From Cryptosporidium bovis (taxonomy: Eukaryota > Apicomplexa > Conoidasida > Eucoccidiorida > Cryptosporidiidae), in assembly GCA_009768925.2 (NCBI GenBank), contig VHIT02000034.1, positions 124,001 through 188,000 on the forward strand: a stretch of 64,000 nt of DNA. The letters are read 5' to 3'. The notes beneath the pieces were generated by a model, which searched no databases, had not been told where the DNA came from, and saw only the letters and a list, made by a program, of their open reading frames with translations. How positions within the stretch are numbered: position 1 is the first letter of the stretch; every line of letters begins with the position of its first letter. Made by a program: the position numbers and the translations under genes. Positions 30,801-40,430 of this stretch are shown here, piece after piece.

Positions 30801-33800
30801 AAACAAGTACAGAGAGAGTGGATGCAAATGACAACCTCATCCTCAAGTTTAATAGGCCCCTCTCCACTTTGGTTTGAAAATTGCATATTTAAATTCCCGT
30901 CGGATATAGAATATTCAATTATGGACAGAGATCCTATCCTCTTTTCTGGAAGTTTGAATCCAATAGTGTTTACAAACAATAATAATAAAATGTTGAATGT
31001 GATAGAAGAGAGCGATAGGAATTTAAATACAATATGGAGTCATTCGGAAATAAGGTTATTTATAGAGAAATATTTGATGTATCCAAAGGACTTTAGAAGA
31101 ATATCTTCTTTTATGGAGCACAAGAGCATTAAAGACTGCATAGATTTCTACTATAAATACAAGTACTCACTTGGATTAAAAAGAATTTTGGGATTAGTTC
31201 AGTATTTTAAAGGCCAAAGCAAAAATCAACAAAATTCTAGCAAATTTGGCTCCATTAATATAAACAACATAAATGTAATGAATGCAATAAATAGCTATTT
31301 GTCTTTTCCAGAATCAGATTTCAAAGATGAAGAAGCTAATGATTTAAATGACCATTACGGCGAAGACAACAAATTAGTTGAAAAAAAAAATACCAGAAGT
31401 GTTTCCCACAGAGGGAACAGTCTTGAATTGTGTATTTGGAATAGCAATGTTAGTACTAGAAAATGTATTGAAATTATATATCAGAAAAAACAATCATACA
31501 GAGAATATATTATAGATGAGATTCTCAAGACGCTATACACAGAGAACTTATATGATTGTTCGATTAAAGAGGTTTACAATAAATGTTGTTTTGTTAGCTT
31601 GAAAAATATGAATTTTTACAGCGAGAAAATATTAACAAAATCCTCCCTTAAAAGGATAATTGTTAGACCACATACTATATTTAGACTACCTGTATTAGAG
31701 GGATTGAACTCCATGGAAATATCTAGATTGTATGAATGTGATAATAACAAGAGTGATTTAATAGGAAATTACAAAAGAAAAGAAAGATCATGGACGATTT
31801 TTGACGAAATTATATACAAGTCTATATTCAGAATCCAGAATGATGGGGTTTATTCCAATTATAATTATTTGTCTGAAAAAACAGGTAGTAAGTACCTGAT
31901 GGACAACTTATCAAATGGATATATATTACCTAGAAACATACACTCATTGATATCTCCTGTATATAGCATTAATATTCATAATGAATCTAATGAAAACACG
32001 ACCTCTGTCCCGAGTAACATTCCAATTATATTCCAAGACTATGACTTTAGCAATAACCAAGTACTGACAAACCACATTATTGAACCAAGAATATCGAGTA
32101 AAGACTTGAGAGCATCTATATTCTTGTACATGAATCAATTTGTTGATTCCAATGATTCAGCATCAAACAGTATGAATAAAATAAACAACAGCAGTTTGTT
32201 CGATTCAATAACTATTTCTCCTGGAAAGAACAAACAGTCTAAACAAGTGGATCATATATTTTCATCCATTAACTCCACTAATGAAGGCGATATTAATAGC
32301 GTACATCCATTCATATCTCATTCAGATCCAAATATTCAACAGAGTTATTACAATCAAAGTCCCTCCTCTAAAAACAAAGTTGTACAAATGTCAAACGGCA
32401 ATACTCAAAATTATTTAGAAAAAACTAGACAAACTAGAAAAAAAAGAGGTTACACGAATTATAGAGACGGCAATACTAATAATAATAACTGTCTTAAAGA
32501 TATTAATTTTGCTGAAAATAAACAAAATTTAGTTACTGGGGCAGAAGTAGACATAGGCAATACTCCTAAGACTGAATCTAATATAGCTATTAATTCTGAG
32601 ATTGGTCTGGGGGTTGAAATTGGAGAAACTCAAACAACGGAGATAGGGAGTTTCGGAGTGGGAATAGTAGGAGCAAACAAAATATTACCCCAACAATTCA
32701 ACGGCTTTCCTAATCCGAATATTAACTCAAGTGCTCTTGTGGGTATAAAACATAACAACCCAAATAGCGGCAACTATCAGTCTACAGTTCCTTCCAATAT
32801 AGGAATTGGTTTGAATTCTGGACTAAATACTTATAATGGCTTAATTGATAATAATAATACAAGTTATCCCTATTACAACCTAAATCTACAGGGAAATGGC
32901 ATTCTTGGAGCTGGAGGAAACTCTTTAGCAAATAACAATAATATCAACAATTCTCAGACACTCGGACAAATTGTTCAAAATCAATTCGGGTCTAGAATTC
33001 ACTCGGCTTCTGAATTAGGAGGGATTGGAGGAAATATGACCAATTTAAAAAACGAAAATGTTAATAAAAATAGTGGTAACACTGGTAGTATTGTAACAGG
33101 GGGCAATAATAGTATTATTTTGGGAAATTTACCTGTAAATATAAACGGAAATTTAATGAACACTAACCAAATTCAAAAAATACCTCTATTATTTGCAAAT
33201 ATGGTTGGAGCAACAAATAATGTAGGTAGCAATTCAATTACTTCGAATAATATTGTTAACAATAACAAAAACATTAATACAACTCTAAATAATAATGGAA
33301 TTGATAGTAATTTACTGAGTGATCAAAAAATTGACAGCATTGCTGGAATTGTAAATGCTGGTAGCAGTAAACAAAATTGGAATGACATACTAATGAATCA
33401 ATATCTTCAACAACAACTAATGTTTCAACAGACTTTGCAGGAACAATTCAAGAATGCCGTTTCAGCGGGTGGATCGCAAGCTGGATTACTTGATTTCAAT
33501 AACAAAACTGATTTAACTAGTAGTTTCGCGGATTATTCGCTAAATAGTCTAGAACCCAACAACAATTCTACTAACTTAAACCAAATAGGTCCAAATCAAA
33601 ATGTTGGTCCAACCCCCAGCCCAAGTTCAACCTTAAATCATTTAAACACCAAAATTCAAAGTTCAAATCCGATGGCTAACCCAGTAAATCAACTAATTTC
33701 TGGTAAAATTGCTGGGAATGCGAACCCTATGCAGATGCATGCACAGGTTACGTCATTAAATGTTCCACATGTAAAAAATGACATGCAGAAAGAAGCCGGT

Positions 33801-35039
33801 GAATCAATGTTGGGAATTAATAGAAAATATGTTGATAACTCTTTGATTTCAACCGGGGATTTAAATAATTTGGTTTTAAATAACAACAAAGCCAATAGTT
33901 CTGAAAACAATATCATCGGAGGTGTAGTAGCCGATTATCCCACTATTAACCATGGTTTGAATGGTTCACAAATGCAACCACAGGCCTTTCAGAGAAATAT
34001 CTGCCAATTGCAACAAATGTTTCAACATCAAGTGTTACAACAACAGATATTGCAGAATCAGATTCAGAGCCAAATTCAGAATTTAAATAAAAATCAAATT
34101 CAAACCCTTAATCATAGTCAAGGACAAAATCAGGTTCAGATTCAGACACAAGCACAAGGACAAACGCAGATTCAGAATAAAAATTCGGCTCAGTTCCAAC
34201 ATTTATTCCAGAATCAATTAGTAAAGGGTGGCCCCACACACACATTTGGGCAAAATCAACAAATTCAAAATCAAGTCCAGAATCATATTCAATTGCAGTT
34301 GCAGAATCAAATTCAGGCTCAAATTCAAGCACAAATTCAAAATTTAATACAGACTCAAATTCAAATTTCTCAGTTACAAGGTCAAACAAATCCACAAAAT
34401 CTGTCAAAAAACCAAAATCAACTGCAGCAACCCATTACACAGACTCAGTCTCAACCGCAAGCTTTACCTCAACACCAATTACAGTCGCAGTCTCAACTGC
34501 CGATACCGATTCAGATGCAAATTCAAACAATGCAACCGTTAGTTCAGACAACACTTAATGGGACCGGAACTGGTGGTGGCGTTTCAAATGATCAATTGCC
34601 TTTCTTATACCAACATATGGGAGCAAGAAATCCAGGTGACGTTGCTGGAATTTTTCAACAAAAACAATTACAACAACTGCAACAGCAACAGCAGCAACTG
34701 CAACTTCAACAGTTACAACAACTCCAACAACAGTCACTTTTAATTGGTAACCCTCCCGGAAATATAGGAAATGATGATGGGCACGATAAATTTGATGGGA
34801 TGATGAGGGGACTCAATAATATTGGATTATTAGCTTCTTTGTCGGGTAACACTACCGCTGCAAATAACTTAATTGAAGGTGCAGGTAGTATGGACAATAT
34901 TAATTCAGTGGGGTTGGAATCTCTTAATGTTCCCAATCCACTTGTATTTCAAAAAGAAACAGACAAATCCCCCATTTCTGTGAATACGGATAGAATAAAT
35001 ATCGATAGTAGATTATATAAAAGTAAAAAAACGGAGTAA
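27891..35039 (+). CDS. Large SANT/Myb-domain nuclear protein, co-repressor-like
   Basis: This is a single-exon protein of 2,382 residues from the first ATG (27891); the frame is open 15 bases further to a GTG. The SANT domain at about residues 1045-1095 (TIWSHSEIRLFIEKYLMYP, DFRRISSFMEHKSIKDCIDF, YYKYKYS) looks like SANT1 of NCoR/SMRT (W, then FxxYLExKSxxDCxxYYY). That class links histone deacetylases to promoters and, in SANT2, reads histone tails. Basic stretches (KKKKTNRRYFRRK, near 200) fit nuclear localisation. The N-terminal half is charged and partly helical; residues from about 1400 on are Asn/Gly-rich, and about 2030-2290 are Gln-rich with NQIQ-type periodicity. No second SANT domain, PHD finger or bromodomain was seen. 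It is likely a chromatin or transcription scaffold. The SANT call is good; the rest is inferred. Confidence 0.85.
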   Translation: MSGLVSIDNINRLNNMDEDEVLLRNILDYSVEDKSSGRNNIEKLIEEYVNKIRVASEKEMQFFNCNMDKFLDSEQNVFEDCDQSKLVFNNEWSTSSMGEQKYKSVLRIQDEISRISLELNELKKEQERRVSILNFNDHSATTTSILEDDIDDTVDCDEVVGDSLEFDGVSVPIDMNVGNSISSTGSSVGNKELKVVKKKKTNRRYFRRKNTSNKEKNDLDEMEKLVRSRTPLDIITLASKYYLRKLKFNRDAKFNDLTLPIAQEYKRGPYINIGEKNIRDIRSVNMMNSSTLGSNFSFLDDLSKCCRVSSITFVSRSSDKVLGDVLSGTPYENSIRGITNVDGGLNWSFGVGIPGIEFVTDDHVTRRNEDDGFFDNFAQAKELEPNNEDRANSGLEVLFETYRRKDENQINIELTKENTYGNNAPIHSVMDNFDTLTNKDNNYSYLASVMENESNVFAIARQRVKIRVHPGRNKELEELSKCESPEELKKIGLKFVDSLRDCLKDDKVKNREETRQDNKKKENEFGISNCLDLLRKEDEEKLYSLNRLKNIIKEFNEKDATNSQLSFFIPTYNYLVEETELLSEILGHKKDDKLIKIYRDDIITNGEIQDYYEVILSIPESIFLMPYYTSLCYPLEDTVTKTIDFDSKKNSMFDAIKNLRPINGNFYHPLNLFGVPDRIKKVRRHIGKRKLFIKNELLNLKRFLPSVYSYYREYVRNTEIQNSERSREFTWGCLPVRAIDHPDQIVPLPIGYFKYNFRFKAYHKFLDLLPLYRKNDGEKALRMSFSNLSFPISFRNSSRVFVSIFKNSQNYDNKHENKTKSLGVTGFEDGIGKSVIRKIENESANIENRICEEEHNLMGVNLKRRRGLTGSGSISNTKRTKESSIDTQNQAQSSFGVNDDGGFWGSVRVGPHIQDKVTSIGTTAPHNPVDTSRGVISGVGSGGGSLGSKEKELNVNIMKNREKEKEIVHQKQVQREWMQMTTSSSSLIGPSPLWFENCIFKFPSDIEYSIMDRDPILFSGSLNPIVFTNNNNKMLNVIEESDRNLNTIWSHSEIRLFIEKYLMYPKDFRRISSFMEHKSIKDCIDFYYKYKYSLGLKRILGLVQYFKGQSKNQQNSSKFGSININNINVMNAINSYLSFPESDFKDEEANDLNDHYGEDNKLVEKKNTRSVSHRGNSLELCIWNSNVSTRKCIEIIYQKKQSYREYIIDEILKTLYTENLYDCSIKEVYNKCCFVSLKNMNFYSEKILTKSSLKRIIVRPHTIFRLPVLEGLNSMEISRLYECDNNKSDLIGNYKRKERSWTIFDEIIYKSIFRIQNDGVYSNYNYLSEKTGSKYLMDNLSNGYILPRNIHSLISPVYSINIHNESNENTTSVPSNIPIIFQDYDFSNNQVLTNHIIEPRISSKDLRASIFLYMNQFVDSNDSASNSMNKINNSSLFDSITISPGKNKQSKQVDHIFSSINSTNEGDINSVHPFISHSDPNIQQSYYNQSPSSKNKVVQMSNGNTQNYLEKTRQTRKKRGYTNYRDGNTNNNNCLKDINFAENKQNLVTGAEVDIGNTPKTESNIAINSEIGLGVEIGETQTTEIGSFGVGIVGANKILPQQFNGFPNPNINSSALVGIKHNNPNSGNYQSTVPSNIGIGLNSGLNTYNGLIDNNNTSYPYYNLNLQGNGILGAGGNSLANNNNINNSQTLGQIVQNQFGSRIHSASELGGIGGNMTNLKNENVNKNSGNTGSIVTGGNNSIILGNLPVNINGNLMNTNQIQKIPLLFANMVGATNNVGSNSITSNNIVNNNKNINTTLNNNGIDSNLLSDQKIDSIAGIVNAGSSKQNWNDILMNQYLQQQLMFQQTLQEQFKNAVSAGGSQAGLLDFNNKTDLTSSFADYSLNSLEPNNNSTNLNQIGPNQNVGPTPSPSSTLNHLNTKIQSSNPMANPVNQLISGKIAGNANPMQMHAQVTSLNVPHVKNDMQKEAGESMLGINRKYVDNSLISTGDLNNLVLNNNKANSSENNIIGGVVADYPTINHGLNGSQMQPQAFQRNICQLQQMFQHQVLQQQILQNQIQSQIQNLNKNQIQTLNHSQGQNQVQIQTQAQGQTQIQNKNSAQFQHLFQNQLVKGGPTHTFGQNQQIQNQVQNHIQLQLQNQIQAQIQAQIQNLIQTQIQISQLQGQTNPQNLSKNQNQLQQPITQTQSQPQALPQHQLQSQSQLPIPIQMQIQTMQPLVQTTLNGTGTGGGVSNDQLPFLYQHMGARNPGDVAGIFQQKQLQQLQQQQQQLQLQQLQQLQQQSLLIGNPPGNIGNDDGHDKFDGMMRGLNNIGLLASLSGNTTAANNLIEGAGSMDNINSVGLESLNVPNPLVFQKETDKSPISVNTDRINIDSRLYKSKKTE
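33985..34740 (+). repeat. Gln-rich coding repeat region (CAA/CAG plus NQIQ units)
   Basis: Low-complexity coding sequence with units such as QNQIQAQIQ and LQQLQQQQQQLQLQQLQQ. It forms the tail of the SANT protein and is probably unstable in length. Confidence 0.85.
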
Positions 35040-36021
35040 AATGTAAACACATGCTAACATTATGTCCGGAATGGAGGCATACTAATAAAAAATCTTAATG
35101 TTAAGATAGCATTACCCATTACTTAGAAGTAATATATAAAACTAAAAAAGTATTAGAATATTTTTAATTCATATTTAACATAACTTTTGCTTTTTCCTTG
35201 TAGGTATTGTTAATATAATCTCATTGAGATACAAAACTTTTTTTTTAACTTAGGCTGATTTAGTGTTTTAAGTAATTAAATTTATAGATGACATTGTTAT
35301 AAAAATGTTATAATATAAAATGATGTTTAGACCTTTTTGTTAAGAGGAGCTGATGAGTAATTTTTTTAACGAAAACAAGTAAAATGATTTATAATTTCTT
35401 GATTGATAATCATTTTTTTAACGAGTTTTTTAGTGGGAATCTATGTAACATTTTAATTAGTATACATAAATGACGATTTTATAACCACTTCAAGCTGTTT
35501 TATTGAATTCGAATTTTTCTGTTGATATTTAAACTATTTAAAAACAAATGTCATCTTTAATGTCGTCTATAAAATATCTTAAGCAAATGGTGTAGAAATT
35601 GAATTTAATAATCAAAGGAAAAAACCAAGGTTTCATAATAGCTCAAGTATATATTTAATAATGATAACATGTTAAAGTTGACGAAGTAACCTTATCAGCT
35701 TAAATCATTAATATTACCTCATTTTTCCTAAATATTGTTTGTATTAAATACGTAATACAGTGCTTCTTACTCTAGACTTACTTCATGGCATTAGAGTACT
35801 GAGTATTACAAATGTAAAGAGGAAAAATAATCAGGTAAAACTAAATAATTATCAAGAATAATATTTAACTCTTCTCTCATAAACTATATTTAGTCTTAAC
35901 CATTATATTATAACCTTATACTTGATTTGTTATCATTTCAAGTAAATAAATAAAATACATTATGAATAAATCCATATTAAATTATTATTCTTTTTTATTA
36001 TTTGCCAGTGTTCCTATTTAT
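35040..36021. other. Convergent gap between the SANT and Kazal genes
   Basis: Nearly 1 kb lies between two 3' ends, with stops in all frames and no recognisable exon, tRNA or snRNA sequence. This is longer than the other convergent gaps here (148-580 bp). It may contain long 3' UTRs or an unrecognised non-coding RNA. Confidence 0.5.
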
Positions 36022-37470
36022 TTACTCTGAAATTTGAGATGATTCTTGAGTGGTTTGAGTCTGATCTTCATTCTGAACAATATTTTTCGCAATATTACTC
36101 AACGAGGAGCTGAGATTTTTAACAACTTCACTGGTGTCCAACTTCCCTTGAGGAATACCATTTACTGGTGAATCATTTTCAGCGGAATCTGAATCATTTA
36201 AAACGCTTGTTTCCATAATAACTGATGTTATATTCTTAATTGATGGAATAAGATCAGTTAAGTTAGTTGTTATATTTCTTGATTCTTTTCTTTCAATGAT
36301 GTTATTTAATGCTCCATTGTTTGTTGAATTTAACAATAATCCTTTACCTTCGAATGTGCCATTTGGCAATTTAATAATACTAGATAGTTCCTCAACTATA
36401 CTTATATTCGTTGAATTGCTGTTTTCTTTTCCTGGAACATATGGAATAGTCTTGATCATACCCTGAACCGTTGCCTTTGTATCATCTAAATTACTCAATA
36501 TAAGACCAGAATTACCCAATATTCCATTACCATTATTGTTTCCATTTAAAACGTTACCATCTTGACTACCAATATTTAATGTACTCTGTAATGTTTTTGC
36601 CACATTAGAGATAACACTATTGTCATCTTTACTTGATGATCTCACTTCTGTCATTCTCCTTGACTTACCAGCGAAAGATTTTGTTCTTCCTTCAAATAAG
36701 GATGATTTGGACGAAACTGGGGTTGGTGTGCTTGTACTAGTCGATGTTGACGTTGATGTTTCCTCTAAATCAGATGGAGACGACGTTGATGTACTCGTCT
36801 CGTTATCCGATCTATTTGCATATTCTGTTGTTGGCATTTCGTTATCATCATTGTTTAGTAATTCTGTTGAACTCACTCCATCTTCACTCTCTACTGCTTT
36901 TGTTGTATGTTCTGAATCTAAACTATCGTTTTGTGTTGCTGCTGTGGTAGTAGTGGTAGTAGTGGTAGTAGTGGTAGTTGTGCTCTTTTGAGGCTTTAAT
37001 AGCTGGCTTGGATTAGATGGAATTCCAAAAAGTGGTAAATTTAAGCTTGGAATTTTAATAATTGGGATTGAACTTAATGCTGATGAAATGATATCTGTTG
37101 TGTTTTTAGTTAAGTTTCCTATAGAACCATATGTTGAATTTAATGAATTTGGTCCTTCAAGCACTCTTTTATGAGTTACTTGTGATAAATGTGATAGAAA
37201 TTCTGGACATGTTACATTCGCAACAAGTTGTAAATCTTTATTTATACATTTTGCTATTCCAAACAAACAAGCATTTCCGTATGTCTCTGCATCTGTTGCA
37301 CAAATTGGTGAATATTCTCTTGAGCATGTAACGTGACATGGATTTAAATCTTCTATAGAAGAACTTGTATCAGAAACTCCATTGTTACTTGAAAATTGGC
37401 GGAATATTCCTGTTGCTGAAGCTCCTACTACAATTGTTGCAAAGCTGAAAATATTAATTCTGCTAAACAT
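36022..37470 (-). CDS. Secreted Kazal-type protein with Thr-rich mucin-like region
   Basis: This is a single-exon protein of 482 residues with a hydrophobic N-terminus (INIFSFATIVVGASATG) suited to a signal peptide. One Kazal domain at about residues 44-89 has all six Cys in order (C45, C49, C57, C68, C75, C88) and the hallmark CATDAETYGNAC. Kazal domains are usually serine protease inhibitors; the reactive-site residue just after C2 (S50, R51) fits a trypsin-like target but is a guess. The rest is low complexity: a run of about a dozen Thr near 166, then many Ser/Thr/Glu (STSTSTSTPTP) and NxS/T sequons, so heavy O- and N-glycosylation is likely. No anchor is visible at the C-terminus, which ends TQTTQESSQISE. 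It is probably secreted or surface-coating. The domain call is firm; the target is unknown. Confidence 0.88.
   Translation of the reverse strand: MFSRINIFSFATIVVGASATGIFRQFSSNNGVSDTSSSIEDLNPCHVTCSREYSPICATDAETYGNACLFGIAKCINKDLQLVANVTCPEFLSHLSQVTHKRVLEGPNSLNSTYGSIGNLTKNTTDIISSALSSIPIIKIPSLNLPLFGIPSNPSQLLKPQKSTTTTTTTTTTTTTAATQNDSLDSEHTTKAVESEDGVSSTELLNNDDNEMPTTEYANRSDNETSTSTSSPSDLEETSTSTSTSTSTPTPVSSKSSLFEGRTKSFAGKSRRMTEVRSSSKDDNSVISNVAKTLQSTLNIGSQDGNVLNGNNNGNGILGNSGLILSNLDDTKATVQGMIKTIPYVPGKENSNSTNISIVEELSSIIKLPNGTFEGKGLLLNSTNNGALNNIIERKESRNITTNLTDLIPSIKNITSVIMETSVLNDSDSAENDSPVNGIPQGKLDTSEVVKNLSSSLSNIAKNIVQNEDQTQTTQESSQISE
36944..36981 (-). repeat. Thr-codon microsatellite in the Kazal gene
   Basis: On the minus strand this is ACC/ACT repeated about a dozen times, encoding a pure Thr run. 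Such tracts vary in length between isolates in Cryptosporidium mucin-like genes. Confidence 0.85.
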
Positions 37471-38242
37471 CTTTATTTAGTCCCCTGAAATATATATATA
37501 TATATATATATACTTGTATAAATATATTATTTGTTATCTTAGAAGTTTGTTATTTCTTTTTAAAATAAGTGATTTATCTTAAAACTGAATTTAATAATAA
37601 ATATTTGCATCCAGATAATGTCATAGTTGCATTATAAGTATTTCATATAGCATCATAATTTTTCATTTACGTCTCAAAACCTTTTTTTTTCATTTTTATA
37701 ACTCGTTTTCGCGTCATTCATGCAATTTTTAATGTCATCACATGCCATTTTAATGCACTTTTACTTTTTCTTATAGAAAAAAACTAACCACATGAATTTA
37801 CATGCAAAACAAATATTTGTATATAATTTTCATTAATACGAAAACAAAACATTCGTTTCACAAAACCTGTGAATTTTATACCATTGTCAGATAATTATAA
37901 AATATTATTTTTACTGCCTTTTTTAATTCTGTCTTAACCAATATTTTATTAAAAAGACTAATTATTAGATTAATTTTCACCCTGGTATTCTTTTTTTCAA
38001 CTCCAATGTACATCACAAGCATTGGGTTTGCCCGCCAAAGTGAATAAAATATTTGAAGCTCATGTCACTTGTTTATTGTGAAGAATAAGCTAATTAAATT
38101 AAACTCTTATTTCTTTCTTCTTCAGAAACTCCTAATTTATCTGCAAGTAATACGGTGATTTTATTGCTGCTGCCATTCTATTTTGGTTTTTCTTCTCCTT
38201 TTTTACCTTAGCAAACTCCGTACTTTAGCTGATATATTTAAA
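37471..38242. other. Divergent intergenic region between the Kazal and TAF9 genes
   Basis: AT-rich spacer with both promoters. It contains a (TA)11 tract next to the Kazal gene and GCCCGCCAAAG near 38031-38041, an E2F-like form about 200 bp upstream of TAF9. No coding exon was found. Confidence 0.45.
37491..37512. repeat. (TA)11 microsatellite just upstream of the Kazal gene
   Basis: Pure TA repeat starting 21 bp upstream of the ATG at 37470, thus in the 5' leader or core promoter. Confidence 0.9.
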
Positions 38243-39162
38243 ATGAGCGATGTAAGTTTAAGTATTATTGGGCGTACAATGCGACAAAGGGATACATAAA
38301 GAAGAAACTAGTGTATTGAGCTATTAATATTCTTTTGAATAATAAATGATGCGAATCCGCAAAAGAGAATAAAGAATTTCTCGTTTATTTTAAACGCTAG
38401 GACAAATATTGAACAGCAAGATATATGTATTTGTTGTACACCTGGACAATATAAATTATACGCTATGAATTATGTTGCTTCTCCTTTTAACTCCCTTCAG
38501 AAAAAATACATCAAAGTGATTCCAGAATCTATAACTTCCATTAAAAACCTATTAAATGACATGAATATTGATAGTTATGACAACAAAATACTAGACCAAC
38601 TTTTAAATGTTGCTTTTTGTAAGTTGAACTTATAATTCACAGTGATGAGATAATAAGCTTTCTTTCAAAATGTATTTATACTCTAGCTATTAGCCAAGAA
38701 TTAATTATAAACTCAAATGAATATACAAGGATGAGTTCAAGATTTAGAATAGAAGAAAATGACGCGAGAATGGCAATTTCCAGTTACATAGGGTCAAATA
38801 TAGTTAATCAGAATTCTTTTTTGTCAAATAGAGTGGTTTCTAACGAAATTAACTCCATACCTTTACCTGCTTTCCCAAATAAAGGTGTATCTAGGATTTG
38901 GCTTCCACCAGAAGATGAAATGCACATTACTCCAGGATGGCGTATTAATGTCTCAAATTCGATTAGTGGTATGGATAACAGTGATAAGGATAACAAACTT
39001 AGCGATAATTTATATAACAGCAATAAAAATACAAGTAGGGGTTCAAGTAACGACTTTGATATGAATGACAGTACTCTGAATATAAACGCAAATTACTTGG
39101 ATGATCTCAGTGATGACGGAAAAGGAAGTAATTTTAGTTCAAATGACAATAATCGTAGGTAA
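38243..39162 (+). CDS. TAF9: TAF9, TFIID histone-fold subunit, three exons
   Basis: Exons 38243-38251, 38501-38618 and 38687-39162 join to a 200-residue protein. The first coding exon is only 9 nt (ATG AGC GAT). Donors GTAAGT at 38252 and 38619; acceptors TTCAG and CTCTAG; the joined frame has no stop. The product starts MSDKKYIKVIPESITSIKNL, LNDMNIDSYDNKILDQLLN, AFSISQELI and then RIEENDARMAI, the histone fold of TAF9, followed by its conserved tail IPLPAFP, RIWLPPEDEMHITPGWRI. This tail matches the TAF9 segment IPLP...LPP...L.PNY. TAF9 pairs with TAF6 in TFIID (and SAGA where present) for RNA polymerase II initiation. Asn/Ser-rich residues fill the last 50 positions. The fold, the length and the tail agree, so the call is strong even though exon 3 alone is cryptic. 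Confidence 0.92.
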
Positions 39163-40430
39163 AATTGACAAGTAGGACATAAATGATAGACTTCAATCAA
39201 AAAAAAGCTTAATGGAGATTAAATTGAATTATAATAAATGTTTATTTACTTATTAATCATCTTTATTCTACTAAGTTCCATGCTACTTTCCAGAGATAAA
39301 TAGCAGCAATGACATATAGTGTAATTCTCATCTATAAGTTTATTTATATTTAAATCGTAAAATTAGATTGTTTGTAGTTACTAAACTTACCATTTAACTT
39401 ACATTGAACCTGTACGTTTGACTGTTTTGGCTTGTCACATCTATAACACCTGGTATTGAAGTTATTTCACACCAAAACTAAACAAAAAACAAACTTACAT
39501 GAAAAAGAATAAATTGTTTTTTTTTATTGAAAACTTTAATTTATTCAAATTTTTATCTAATTCATCTTTCTGATTAGGTGGGAATTTTTTCAAAAGCTTA
39601 ATTGCCTGATTTTTCTCTCTTGTTGTACTCGTTGATTTACTAAGTATCTTAACCAACTCGGATTTTGTCTGTTTTTTGTTTACTTTATCCGACATAATTA
39701 GATTGTTTTATTTTTGTACCTTTATACATTCAAGTATGTGTCTGTTATAATGTACAAAGTGTAACAATTAAAGTAATTTTGTGGTGAATTATCACATATA
39801 TTTACTTGATATGTTGTAAGAACAGTAGACTTTTTTGCTGTTTTATACTTCACTATTTGATGTTTCAGATGCCAGAGAAATTCACTGCAATAGCATCAGA
39901 AAAGTAAAAATTCACAAAAATAGCTAAACACCTATTTGTGTTCACAAATGATTTATTTTTATTCAAGCATTAACTGCTCATTAAATAAATTTAACTAATT
40001 TCTAAAATACCCTTCTGTATGAAATGACTAATTTAGTACGAGTTGCCGCCAAAAAAAGAAATAATGTGTTACTGTGCATTTGCAGAATATAATGAGTATA
40101 AATATCTAGTGGCTATTAAGGAGATTTGAGTATTTCTGCCGGATTCATGGAGCAGCTATGGATTTTTGGACAACATTAATACGCAAATTTGAGATAAACT
40201 TGTGTAGCTGAGGCGCAATATGAAGAGTTATTGTTTACTAGAACTACGTGATTAAGTAGTAAGATTATAAACCTAGATATAATACCTCTTAAAGGATAAT
40301 GTTTAAGATTTATTGTGATAATTCAATTGAGTTGGAAATAAAGACTTAAGTTACGGCAAAAATCAGTAATATTAATCCGGTGATGTTATAAAAAAAAGTT
40401 AAAACATGCAAAATAACAGTTTTATTTAGA
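39163..40430. other. Intergenic region with one possible small gene
   Basis: Apart from the small frame at 39495-39695 and the exon-like stretch beside it, I see no coding or RNA signal in this 1.27-kb spacer. GCCGCCAAAAAAAG near 40045 is an E2F-like fragment. Confidence 0.5.
39495..39695 (-). CDS. Possible small Lys-rich protein, gene structure unsolved
   Basis: The frame from ATG at 39695 codes for 66 residues with helical, Lys-rich character (SELVKILSKST, EKNQAIKLLKKFPPNQKDEL) and richer codons than the surroundings, so it looks coding. Its 3' end reads into an A9 run and an exact GTAAGT at 39496. Immediately beyond, a TTTAG acceptor at 39477-39481 opens another protein-like stretch (WCEITSIPGVIDVTSQNSQT) that ends at a further GTAAGT. 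The two do not join in frame at these sites, and the gap would be only 21 nt. I do not recognise either part. It may be a short two- or three-exon gene or two unrelated chance frames. Confidence 0.35.
   Translation of the reverse strand: MSDKVNKKQTKSELVKILSKSTSTTREKNQAIKLLKKFPPNQKDELDKNLNKLKFSIKKNNLFFFM

Noticed and set aside
40085-40230. Short coding-like minus-strand stretch (IAPQLHKFISNLRINVVQKS)
   Set aside because: Fewer than 30 codons between stops, with no acceptor or donor to extend it.
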